DNA from: Paenibacillus amylolyticus
Lineage (GTDB): Bacteria; Bacillota; Bacilli; Paenibacillales; Paenibacillaceae
Reading direction: 5' to 3'
Assembly (NCBI RefSeq): GCF_029689945.1
Contig: NZ_CP121451.1
Location: forward strand, 1,922,001 to 1,986,000
Length of the DNA stretch: 64,000 nucleotides
A program made the translations under genes and the position numbers. A model generated the notes under the pieces. That model was not told the DNA's origin and did no database searches. It was given only the letters and a program-made list of their open reading frames with translations. This document shows positions 19,011-32,684 of the stretch, piece after piece. Position 1 is the first letter of the stretch. The number at the start of each line of letters is the position of its first letter.

Positions 19011-19134
19011 ATAACGGAGAGAACAGTAATAACTTGAAGAAGCAAAGTGTTCGCCTTTATCCCCGGATTTCTACCTTTGAACATGAATTAAAAGAAATAT
19101 GGGGATAACAGCGATCGGAAAGTTGTTCTGTTAT
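19011..19134. repeat. Structured intergenic repeat, copy C
   Basis: This copy lies between pcrA and ligA. Its outer stem is ATAAC (19011-19015) plus AGAACA (19020-19025), pairing with TGTTCT (19124-19129) plus GTTAT (19130-19134). The central stem pairs TTATCCCC (19057-19064) perfectly with GGGGATAA (19101-19108). It has TTGAAGAAGCAAAGTGTTCG on the left and GCGATCGGAA (19111-19120) on the right. The TTTACAC-type outermost ends of copies A and B are not clear here. Confidence 0.7.
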
Positions 19135-19176
19135 CGGCGTTCAAGTGCAAGAGGAGTGTTCGTTCTACATATATAG

Positions 19177-21222
<2,046 letters not shown>

Positions 21223-21252
21223 AGGATAAAGCGACAAAAGAGTTCATATAAG

Positions 21253-21295
21253 AAAGCCCCCGAAAACACGAATTCGTGATCGGGGGCTTTTGCTG
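21253..21295. terminator. Bidirectional terminator
   Basis: AAAGCCCCCGA (21253-21263) pairs perfectly with TCGGGGGCTTT (21280-21290), and the loop contains the 12-bp palindrome CACGAATTCGTG. T tails on both strands fit its place between two convergent genes. Confidence 0.85.
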
Positions 21296-21345
21296 TTAAT
21301 TTAGTGATTTGATACAACAATTGAACGCTGACCAGTCCTATCTGA

Positions 21346-22717
21346 TTATGATCCACTTATATTGTTAGGGATGCGCTGAGATGCGCCTGTAAGCCAGGCA
21401 TCCTTATCATAGCCTCGTTCTTCCCAATAACCGATGTGTTCGCTGTCGATGAGTTCAATGCGATTCAACCATTTTACTGATTTATAGGCGTACATTTGAG
21501 GAATGACGAGCCGTACAGGACCGCCCAGATCTGCGGGGATGGGTTTGCCATCATGCATGACAGCGACCATAATATCCTCCATCTGCGCCTGATCCATCGT
21601 AATTGCATCTGTATACACACCATCACCGGAATAAAACTTCACACTGTGAGCTTCCGGTTTGACCCGGCCTGTTTCAGAAGCTGTGCAAGAGAAATACCTT
21701 CCCAGGTATTTTTATATACAGACCATCCCGTTACACAGTGAAAATCACTAACCTGCACGGTACGCGCGAGCTTCACGAACTGTTCCCAGTTCCAAACCTG
21801 CGCCCGTTCAACCAATCCATCGATTCGGAAAGACCAGTTAGCATTGGAGAATGACGGTATGGGCGTAACCGTATATACGCGGAAATGACCTTCCGCTCCG
21901 CCGCCGATGGGAGGAGAGGAAGCCGTCAGCGGTTGTGGCAAAGGAACCATACGGTTAGGATCATTCTCCAGCATACTATCGATACTGTTATCTATCTTGA
22001 GATTTCGTCCTACCCAGGATATAAATGTAGGTCCCAGCGTTACGGCGAGTCCAACACCTACAGCAGAACGGATGAAAGCTCGGCGTGTATACACAGGTTC
22101 AGGTCGCTCAGGCTTCTTGAGAGAATCTCTGTCGGATCTGCGATCAGTATGGGAAGAAGATATGGCAGCCGGAGTTTCATGTTCATCCGATATTGAATTA
22201 GATGGATCAGATGCATTTTGAGTTTGTGTTGAAGTTGTAGTGGTTGTAACCGTACGACGTGCAGGGTCCTTTAACCATTTGGTCCGAGTTATGGAGTGAT
22301 AGATGATATAAGGTAAGCCTACCCAAGTTAACAGGTCATGGATCAGAAGTGCAGCATTCGACCATCGAGGTCCAGCCAGCTTGAACTGCCATAATACAAT
22401 ACCCGAGAGGAGCCATCCCACCAACAAGGCGAGAACTACTATAGTATTAATTCTTTGCCAAGGTCTGTTACGAAGCTGCTTCCAGTGCTTTCCGGCCAAA
22501 ATCAAGTAATATACCACGGGTGCCAGCATCGCTAGCCCGACGACGATATGCAGCCATTTTAACCAGACACGTCCGATTCCGAGTATCTCCGCCAAAATCC
22601 ACCCACAAGCATAAGACCCGATATAGCAAGGATGACAACAATCCAAGCATTCCAGGCGTGGATAGAAACCAGCTTTTTGCCGTAACCTTTACGTCTGTTC
22701 TTCAACCATTGTTTCAA
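21346..22717 (-). CDS. Membrane-anchored molybdopterin oxidoreductase with cytochrome b-like domain (two frameshifts in this sequence)
   Basis: The repaired protein is about 457 residues. One break is at 22587-22590 and one at 21663-21665; on the coding strand each lacks one G, and repair gives GGFWREILGIGRVW and KQAGVKPEAHSVKF. The TTG at 22717 is chosen because GGGGTGATCGCTT precedes it on the coding strand. The N-terminal part (about 20-170) has several hydrophobic segments, like a four-helix cytochrome b561-type membrane domain. A Ser/Thr-rich linker leads to RRAFIRSAVGVGLAVTLGP, a twin-arginine-like motif in the middle of the protein. A sulfite-oxidase/YedY-type molybdopterin domain follows, with the ligand Cys in DFHCVTGWS. 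It is probably an extracytoplasmic reductase or oxidase fed by membrane heme; the substrate cannot be read. Confidence 0.85.
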
Positions 22718-23260
22718 AAGCGATCACCCCATATAGGTTAGTCATGAGTTTATTCAGAACTTTGATATGTAATAGCCAACTGTGAATGGAGTGCGTTATC
22801 AGAATAAAGGTTCATACGAGACATCTAACGATTGTTGATGAATTAACCACACCACAATGATGAGGTACATTCAAATGCTTATCCCTATCCCTATATCTAT
22901 ATACCTTATTATAGAGTTTTTGGATCACTTTCTTCAAATAGAAGGGCAGTGCTCATTGATCTAATCGGGACTCTAGTTGAGCTTCATTTAGATTCTTAAT
23001 TATTTACGGTTATAGAAGTCAACTTTTATAGAAATGAATGCATCAATAATATAGAGTAGCCTGATGGGTTCCTTCTTTGTTTCAGATATTGTGTGAATGT
23101 GCCGCATATAGGCTGAATGCAAAGTACCGTTGATGAAGACTCATATAATACCAGATGGTAGGTTAAAAATGCTTGCTAAATAATTCACTACGTGATATAT
23201 TATTTCTTGTCGCCTCAAACGAATGATTGTCATAATCATTTGAAAGCTGACGAAAACAAA
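22718..23260. other. Gene-free stretch upstream of the rRNA operon
   Basis: About 540 AT-rich bases with no supportable gene between the divergent oxidoreductase gene and the rRNA promoter. The oxidoreductase promoter should lie at its left end. Apart from the palindrome at 23224-23238, I see nothing to annotate. Confidence 0.5.
23224..23238. promoter_or_regulatory. Fur-family-like 7-1-7 palindrome
   Basis: TGATTGTCATAATCA agrees with the Fur-box core TGATAATNATTATCA at 11 of 14 positions. It lies about 25 bases upstream of the rRNA promoter -35, where UP elements normally sit. It may be fortuitous in AT-rich DNA. Confidence 0.25.
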
Positions 23261-23263
23261 TTG

Positions 23264-23293
23264 TTGACAGCAAGTTGGTTAACATGATATGAT
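23264..23293 (+). promoter_or_regulatory. rRNA operon promoter
   Basis: A consensus TTGACA at 23264-23269 and TATGAT at 23288-23293 are separated by 18 bases, about 135 bases upstream of the mature 16S start. A second TTGACA at 23309-23314 lacks a good -10 partner. Confidence 0.8.
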
Positions 23294-23347
23294 AATTTTC
23301 CTGTCCAGTTGACAAACGTTAACAAAAACGGACATACAAGTTCCTTG

Positions 23348-23371
23348 AAAACTGAACAAATGGATAGTAAC
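23348..23371 (+). other. 16S processing stem, left arm
   Basis: The 19 bases 23348-23366 are exactly complementary to 25057-25075, and GTAAC (23367-23371) pairs with GTTAC (25051-25055) past one bulged base. Such stems flanking 16S are RNase III processing sites for pre-16S. Confidence 0.85.
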
Positions 23372-23427
23372 TATTGATTCACAATGAATCGTCAGATTCA
23401 AAATGAGCTTATCGCTCTTTTCAATAC

Positions 23428-24982
<1,555 letters not shown>

Positions 24983-25019
24983 TGGAGAATCGTTTCCTGT
25001 AACGGAAACATTCAAATAA

Positions 25020-25039
25020 GCAGGTTCTTTAGAACCTGC
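25020..25039 (+). other. Spacer hairpin
   Basis: GCAGGTTC and GAACCTGC form a perfect 8-bp stem with a four-base loop in the 16S-tRNA spacer. It is probably part of the processing structure and not a terminator, because no T tail follows. Confidence 0.5.
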
Positions 25040-25087
25040 ACAGCAATTCAGTTACTTATCCATTTGTTCAGTTTTGATGGAATTTGA

Positions 25088-25163
25088 GGGGCCATAGCTC
25101 AGCTGGGAGAGCGCCTGCCTTGCAAGCAGGAGGTCAGCGGTTCGATCCCGCTTGGCTCCACCA
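25088..25163 (+). tRNA. tRNA-Ala (TGC anticodon)
   Basis: A 76-base tRNA with acceptor stem GGGGCCA/TGGCTCC, an encoded CCA end, anticodon stem CCTGC/GCAGG and anticodon TGC, and the TTCGATC T-loop. It is the only tRNA in the 16S-23S spacer; many Bacillota spacers carry an Ile-Ala pair or none. Confidence 0.97.
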
Positions 25164-25184
25164 AACAATTTCATCTATTTGGCT

Positions 25185-25217
25185 TGTTCTTTGAAAACTA
25201 GATATCGAAACGAAAGT
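25185..25217 (+). other. boxA-like motif and 23S processing stem, left arm
   Basis: TGTTCTTT (25185-25192) resembles the boxA antitermination element. The overlapping TGAAAACTAGATATCGAAAC (25192-25211) and the next six bases pair with 28323-28347 apart from a small bulge, forming the pre-23S processing stem. Confidence 0.75.
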
Positions 25218-25379
25218 AAAATGCGAATTAGAACATTCCTTTTTAGCTGAACTTGTGTATAACAAGTTTCAATAAAAACGGTAGTTAATTGCTGTTGCGA
25301 TGGGTTCGAGTGGGAGTGACTTTTGGCTTTGGACGCAGTCCAAAACAAGGGAAGCGAGCAATCGAAACCGGAGCAATTT

Positions 25380-28305
<2,926 letters not shown>

Positions 28306-28417
28306 AGCAAGAACATTCGCACACTTTCGTTTCGAATCTAGTTTTCAGAGAACGATCTCTGAATATGCGCTGAACCATTCATCCACACAGCAGTGTCGGA
28401 CCGAATGGAACGCGAAC

Positions 28418-28436
28418 GCATTTGTACCACAAATGC
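28418..28436 (+). other. Hairpin immediately before 5S
   Basis: GCATTTGT and ACAAATGC form a perfect 8-bp stem with an ACC loop in the 23S-5S spacer, ending four bases before the 5S start. It is likely a processing signal for 5S maturation. Confidence 0.5.
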
Positions 28437-28439
28437 TCG

Positions 28440-28556
28440 TTTGGTGGCGATAGCGGAGGGGTTCCACACGTACCCATCCCGAACACGACCGTTAAGCCCT
28501 CTAGCGCCGATGGTACTTGGACCGCAGGGTCCTGGGAGAGTAGGACGCTGCCAAGC
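28440..28556 (+). rRNA. rrf: 5S ribosomal RNA
   Basis: A 117-base 5S gene from TTTGGTGGCGATAGCGGAGG to GGACGCTGCCAAGC, with the conserved CCGAACACGACCGTTAAG loop. The 5' and 3' ends pair to form helix I. Confidence 0.97.
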
Positions 28557-28560
28557 GAAG

Positions 28561-28597
28561 AACCACTGCCGATGATATTCGGTGGTGGTTTTTATTT
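28561..28597 (+). terminator. rRNA operon terminator
   Basis: AACCACTGCCGA (28561-28572) pairs with TCGGTGGTGGTT (28579-28590) with two G-U pairs, followed by TTTATTT. Confidence 0.9.
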
Positions 28598-28735
28598 GTC
28601 TATTTTAGGGGATGCGAGAGCATCTCTTATTTGACTTTGTAGGAATCCTCTGACACACTCTAAGGGGTACATATATCAGATATCAGGCCATGACCTGGAT
28701 TGATAATAACTCTAGCGAATGGGGTGTAGGACGAC

Positions 28736-29911
28736 ATGGAAATTCAAAAATTGACGGTAGATGATTTTGAACCGGCGATGGCGCTCTCCGAATATGCTTT
28801 TCAAGTCATAATGAGTGAAGAACAAAAAGAAAAGCGACGGAGTCAATTTTCGTCACAGGATATATGGGGTGTATATGAGGACGGGCAACTAGGAGCCAAA
28901 CTTCACATTATCCCTTTTCAAACCTATATTCATGGAAGATCGTTCGAGATGGGCGGTATTGCGGGTGTAGCCACCTGGCCAGAGTATAGACGCAAAGGCT
29001 GGGTAGCGGGTCTGCTGAAGCATGCGTTGGAAGAAATGAATCGGAACAAACAAAGTATATCGTTCTTGCATCCGTTCTCTTTTGGTTTTTATCGGAAATA
29101 TGGATGGGAGACTTATGTTGAATTTAAACGATATAAAGTGCCTACAGCTCATTTGCCTTCGAAAAAAGCGATACCTGGAACAATTCGGCGTGGCGATCCG
29201 GGTCTGAGCACATTAAAGGAAGTATACAGTGCTTACGCTGAGCGTTATAACGGAACCTTGATCCGGGATGATGCGAGATGGGAGAACTCCGTTCTTGTGA
29301 ATGGGTCCAGCCAGAAGGTTGTATATTACGATGAAGCTGATACAGCACAAGGTTATCTTTTATATGAAGTTAAGGAAAATAAGTTTACCATCAAAGAGAT
29401 CATCCATCTGAATGAAGAGGCTAGACAAGGGCTGTGGACCTTTATTGCTAACCATGATTCCATGATTCAGGAAGTTACGTTGCAGGCGCCTGCCAGTGAT
29501 ACGCTTGCCTTCCAATTGGATAACCCGCGGATTCAGCAGGAGATTGTCCCTTACTTTATGGCACGCATCGTGAGTGTGGAGCAGTTTATATCCCAGTATC
29601 CATTTGCAAGCCAGGACTCACCGGTGCAGATCATTCTACAGGTAGAGGATCCCCACGCTCCGTGGAATGAAGGTGTATGGCAATTAAACGTTGCGATGAA
29701 CGGAACGGCGTCCATATGGAAAACTTCAGAGCCAATTACAGATGTTCAGACTATTAAAGTAGATATTCAAGCCCTCACTGCGATGCTGATGGGATATCGC
29801 AGACCCACGGAAATGGCACAAATCGGAAGAGCTCACGGACCGGAAACCGCAATTCAGGCTTTGGAACAAGCGATTCCTCAAAGAGAAACTTATTTGCTCG
29901 ATTTCTTCTGA
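28736..29911 (+). CDS. GNAT acetyltransferase, Eis-like
   Basis: A 391-residue protein with the layout of Eis-type N-acetyltransferases: an N-terminal GNAT domain (about 1-150), a second GNAT-like domain (about 155-285) and a C-terminal SCP2-type sterol-carrier-like domain (about 290-391). The acetyl-CoA loop is seen in VATWPEYRRKGWVAGLL (Q/RxxGxG/A-like, near residues 80-96), and SFGFYRKYGWE matches the family LxPFxxxFYxKxGWE motif. It would transfer acetyl groups to amines; Eis relatives act on aminoglycosides or peptides, but the substrate here is unknown. Transcription appears independent: it lies between the rRNA terminator and its own terminator. Confidence 0.88.
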   Translation: MEIQKLTVDDFEPAMALSEYAFQVIMSEEQKEKRRSQFSSQDIWGVYEDGQLGAKLHIIPFQTYIHGRSFEMGGIAGVATWPEYRRKGWVAGLLKHALEEMNRNKQSISFLHPFSFGFYRKYGWETYVEFKRYKVPTAHLPSKKAIPGTIRRGDPGLSTLKEVYSAYAERYNGTLIRDDARWENSVLVNGSSQKVVYYDEADTAQGYLLYEVKENKFTIKEIIHLNEEARQGLWTFIANHDSMIQEVTLQAPASDTLAFQLDNPRIQQEIVPYFMARIVSVEQFISQYPFASQDSPVQIILQVEDPHAPWNEGVWQLNVAMNGTASIWKTSEPITDVQTIKVDIQALTAMLMGYRRPTEMAQIGRAHGPETAIQALEQAIPQRETYLLDFF

Positions 29912-29983
29912 TTACTCTTCTCTGTTGCTCCACTTAACTTAATTGTCTTTTGTAGAAATACGGCGTGATCGAAAGACAAATGG

Positions 29984-30014
29984 ACCTCTCCAGCAATTTT
30001 GGAGAGGTTTTTTG
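29984..30014 (+). terminator. Rho-independent terminator
   Basis: ACCTCTCCA (29984-29992) pairs perfectly with TGGAGAGGT (30000-30008), followed by TTTTT. It ends the acetyltransferase gene. Confidence 0.9.
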
Positions 30015-30065
30015 TGTCTGGGGAATATTTCGTGTAAAATCGTAAAAAATGAATAGTGACACCAC

Positions 30066-30093
30066 TTGGCAAACCCACAAAATATGCTATAAT
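30066..30093 (+). promoter_or_regulatory. Sigma-A promoter of the ctsR operon
   Basis: TTGGCA at 30066-30071 and a perfect TATAAT at 30088-30093 are separated by 16 bases. The CtsR operator lies just downstream, over the expected transcription start. Confidence 0.85.
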
Positions 30094-30101
30094 GTATATA
30101 A

Positions 30102-30118
30102 AGTCAAAGAAAGTCAAA
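30102..30118 (+). promoter_or_regulatory. CtsR operator
   Basis: AGTCAAAGAAAGTCAAA is a perfect match to the CtsR heptad direct repeat (RGTCAAA-NAN-RGTCAAA). A third partial heptad, AGTCAAC, follows at 30118-30124. Placement at the transcription start predicts autorepression of ctsR-mcsA-mcsB-clpC, relieved by heat or protein stress. Confidence 0.93.
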
Positions 30119-30203
30119 GTCAACTAAAGGTTTAATACTTAAGTAGCTTTCTTTCAACAATCTGATGCATGATCGCCAATATGCGGGATTCATTTCATCG
30201 GAG

Positions 30204-30290
30204 GATCAAGGGAATATTAAAGGACCTTCGTGCTTCCTTCGCTCTCCTGATGACACCTGTGGAAGCAAGATTCGCTGTTTCCCTGATTGG
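30204..30290 (+). other. Structured 5' leader of ctsR
   Basis: Within the 270-base untranslated leader, ATCAAGGGAA pairs with TTCCCTGAT (one bulge) and encloses TGCTTCC (30231-30237) paired with GGAAGCA (30261-30267). No T run follows, so it is not an obvious terminator. The role is unknown. Confidence 0.35.
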
Positions 30291-30372
30291 TTAAATGGGT
30301 AGAGAAGGTGTACTCTGTGGGGGCGTGTGGGTCCTTATTGACTTAACGTTTCAGACAGTGGAGGATGATTGG

Positions 30373-30834
30373 ATGCGTAATATCTCTGATATTATCGAAC
30401 GATATCTGAAGAGTATTTTGCATGAAAGTCCCGAAGGAATGGTTGAAATTCAGCGTAATGATCTGGCAGATCAATTCTCATGTGTACCTTCCCAGATCAA
30501 TTATGTCATCAGCACACGATTTACACTCGAGAAGGGATACCTGGTAGAGAGTAAACGTGGCGGTGGTGGTTATGTTCGCATACAGCGCATTGAATTGCCG
30601 GCCCAATCAGCTCTGCATAATCATTTGCACCATAGTATTGGTGATGAGATTGGACAGACAGCTGCCGAAGGTCTGATCTATCAATTGGAAGAAGCTCGTT
30701 TCTTGAGCAAGCGTGAAGCCGGGTTGATGCGAGCTGCTGTATCTAGAGAGGTTATAATGGTCAAACTTCCTTACCGGGATCAAATTCGTGCCAGAATGTT
30801 GAAGGCGATGTTAATATCTTTGCTCGGTAAATGA
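30373..30834 (+). CDS. ctsR: Transcriptional repressor CtsR
   Basis: CtsR represses the clp protease genes in Gram-positive bacteria and is inactivated by heat and through McsA/McsB/ClpC. The 153-residue protein has the winged-helix DNA-binding domain (about 1-74), with the SQINYVISTRF recognition segment and the glycine-rich wing RGGGGYVRI (62-70) that contacts DNA and acts as the thermosensor. A C-terminal dimerisation domain follows. I start it at the ATG at 30373, which has GTGGAGG nine bases upstream and matches the Bacillus N-terminus (NISDIIE); the frame is open back to 30295 but that extension lies in the leader and looks non-coding. It is the first gene of ctsR-mcsA-mcsB-clpC. Confidence 0.96.
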   Translation: MRNISDIIERYLKSILHESPEGMVEIQRNDLADQFSCVPSQINYVISTRFTLEKGYLVESKRGGGGYVRIQRIELPAQSALHNHLHHSIGDEIGQTAAEGLIYQLEEARFLSKREAGLMRAAVSREVIMVKLPYRDQIRARMLKAMLISLLGK

Positions 30835-30865
30835 AAACTATCGGGGTCAAAGGAGGTACATCAAT

Positions 30866-31390
30866 ATGCTGTGCCAAGAATGCAATAAACGTCCGGCGAC
30901 ACTTCATTTTACGAAGATCGTAAATGGAGAGAAGACGGAATTCCATATTTGTGAGTCATGTGCCCGTGAAAAAGGGGAAATGATCCCCGGAACAGCAGGC
31001 GGGTTTTCCATTCACAACTTGTTGTCAGGGTTGCTTGATTTTGATCCAGCCGGCAAAAGTGGATCGGCAGGAACACCACCTGCAAAAGCACTTCAGTGTG
31101 AAGAGTGCGGTATGACGTACTCACAATTCAGCAAAATAGGCCGATTCGGCTGCAGTTCATGTTATAAATATTTTGACAGCCGTCTGGATCCGTTGTTCAA
31201 GCGGGTTCATGGCAGTACATCCCATGTAGGCAAAGTGCCTGCACGAGCTGGTGGTCGCATCAAGGTGAAACGACAAATCGCTGATCTGAAGCGTGAGCTC
31301 CAGGAAAGCATCACCCAAGAGGAATTTGAAGAGGCGGCTCAGATTCGTGACCAGATCAGAGAACTTGAAAAAGGAATAGCTCAGGAGTAA
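30866..31390 (+). CDS. mcsA: McsA, zinc-binding activator of the McsB arginine kinase
   Basis: A 174-residue protein with four CxxC pairs, Cys3/6, Cys29/32, Cys78/81 and Cys96/99, forming two treble-clef-like zinc sites. A C-terminal UVR domain lies at about 135-170 (LKRELQESITQEEFEEAAQI). McsA activates McsB and helps inactivate CtsR; its cysteines also respond to oxidative and metal stress in Bacillus. It follows ctsR after 31 bases and has AAAGGAGGTACATC upstream, so the start is secure. The full set of cysteines is intact. Confidence 0.96.
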   Translation: MLCQECNKRPATLHFTKIVNGEKTEFHICESCAREKGEMIPGTAGGFSIHNLLSGLLDFDPAGKSGSAGTPPAKALQCEECGMTYSQFSKIGRFGCSSCYKYFDSRLDPLFKRVHGSTSHVGKVPARAGGRIKVKRQIADLKRELQESITQEEFEEAAQIRDQIRELEKGIAQE

Positions 31391-31418
31391 AGTTTGTCAT
31401 GAGTAGGAGGGATGCGTA

Positions 31419-32489
31419 ATGCCTAATCTGCGCTTTACAGAGAAGGCGCTCAGCGACTGGATGCGCAGTGATGCGGCTGATTCCGAAATCGTCATTAGCA
31501 GCCGTGTTCGGATTGCGCGCAATCTTCAGCATGTTCCGTTTCCGATGCTGGCTTCCAATGAGCAATCGGAAGAGGTGCTGAATAAGCTGAGCGAAGTACT
31601 TCAATACGATGACGTTCATGCCTTTGGGGATTTCCACACGTTGGATCTAATCGATATTGACGATCTCGACAAACGGGTGCTGGTGGAAAAACATCTCATC
31701 AGTCCAAGTCTTGCGAATGAATCCAGAAATGGTGCGGTTATTCTCAGTGAGGATGAGTCTGTCAGTATTATGATTAATGAAGAGGATCATCTTCGTATCC
31801 AGTGCCTCTATCCGGGGTTCCAGGTGAAAGAAGCCTGGGAGAAAGCTTCCGCAATAGATGATGCTTTTGAAGCGCATGTGGATTATGCTTTTGATGATCG
31901 CAGAGGTTACTTAACCAGCTGTCCTACCAATGTAGGTACAGGGGTCAGAGCATCTGTCATGATGCACTTGCCTGCCCTGGTGATGACACAGCAGATTGGC
32001 CGTATTTTAACCGCAGTTTCCCAAGTGGGATTGACTGTGAGGGGGATATATGGTGAAGGCAGTGAGGCCATGGGGAACCTGTTCCAGATCTCGAACCAGA
32101 TTACACTGGGACAGACCGAACAGGAAGTCATTGAGAACCTGCATGGTGTTGTGTTACAGATGATTGGTCATGAACGTACAGCCAGAGAAAGGTTGATTAC
32201 GGACTCCAGACTTCGAATCACGGATCGTGTAATGCGTTCTTACGGCATATTGTCTCATGCAGCAGTTGTGGATTCAAAGGAAGCTGCACAACGATTATCG
32301 GATGTACGCCTCGGTGTGGATCTCGGCTTGTTGGATGGACTGTCGATCACGGTAATGAATGAGTTGAATGTGATGACACAGCCGGGATTTTTGCAGAAAA
32401 CATTCGGGGAAGATATGCGCACAGATGAGCGTGACATCTATCGGGCCCAGTTGATTCGTGATACGATCAATGCAGCGAAGCAGTCCTAG
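31419..32489 (+). CDS. mcsB: Protein arginine kinase McsB
   Basis: McsB phosphorylates arginine residues in proteins, marking them for ClpCP degradation. The 356-residue protein is phosphagen-kinase-like, with the ATP/arginine-binding SSRVRIARNL motif (27-36) and the active-site region TSCPTNVGTG with the conserved Cys168. The pArg-sensing C-terminal segment includes DVRLGVDLGLLDGLS. The ATG is preceded by GTAGGAGGGATGCGTA. It lies 29 bases after mcsA and about 200 bases before clpC, all on one transcript. Confidence 0.96.
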   Translation: MPNLRFTEKALSDWMRSDAADSEIVISSRVRIARNLQHVPFPMLASNEQSEEVLNKLSEVLQYDDVHAFGDFHTLDLIDIDDLDKRVLVEKHLISPSLANESRNGAVILSEDESVSIMINEEDHLRIQCLYPGFQVKEAWEKASAIDDAFEAHVDYAFDDRRGYLTSCPTNVGTGVRASVMMHLPALVMTQQIGRILTAVSQVGLTVRGIYGEGSEAMGNLFQISNQITLGQTEQEVIENLHGVVLQMIGHERTARERLITDSRLRITDRVMRSYGILSHAAVVDSKEAAQRLSDVRLGVDLGLLDGLSITVMNELNVMTQPGFLQKTFGEDMRTDERDIYRAQLIRDTINAAKQS

Positions 32490-32684
32490 CTTAGCCTGAT
32501 ATTGTATTGAATTAAATTGAATTATGGTTTCATGCCGCATTGCGGCTTTTATATAACAAGGCATGTACGAATGCCGAATGACATTATTCGCAGCACGGCT
32601 GCAAACAAAAATGATATGAAGAATACGACGGTTATTTCATTACATGACCCTCGTTTTATCCAAAACCATGGAGGTGCAGGAGAT

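Noticed and set aside
23309..23340. Second rRNA promoter
   Set aside because: A TTGACA is present at 23309-23314, but there is no acceptable -10 hexamer at the right distance.
30295..30372. N-terminal extension of CtsR
   Set aside because: The extra 26 codons are unlike any CtsR N-terminus and lie upstream of the good ribosome-binding site at 30358-30364.
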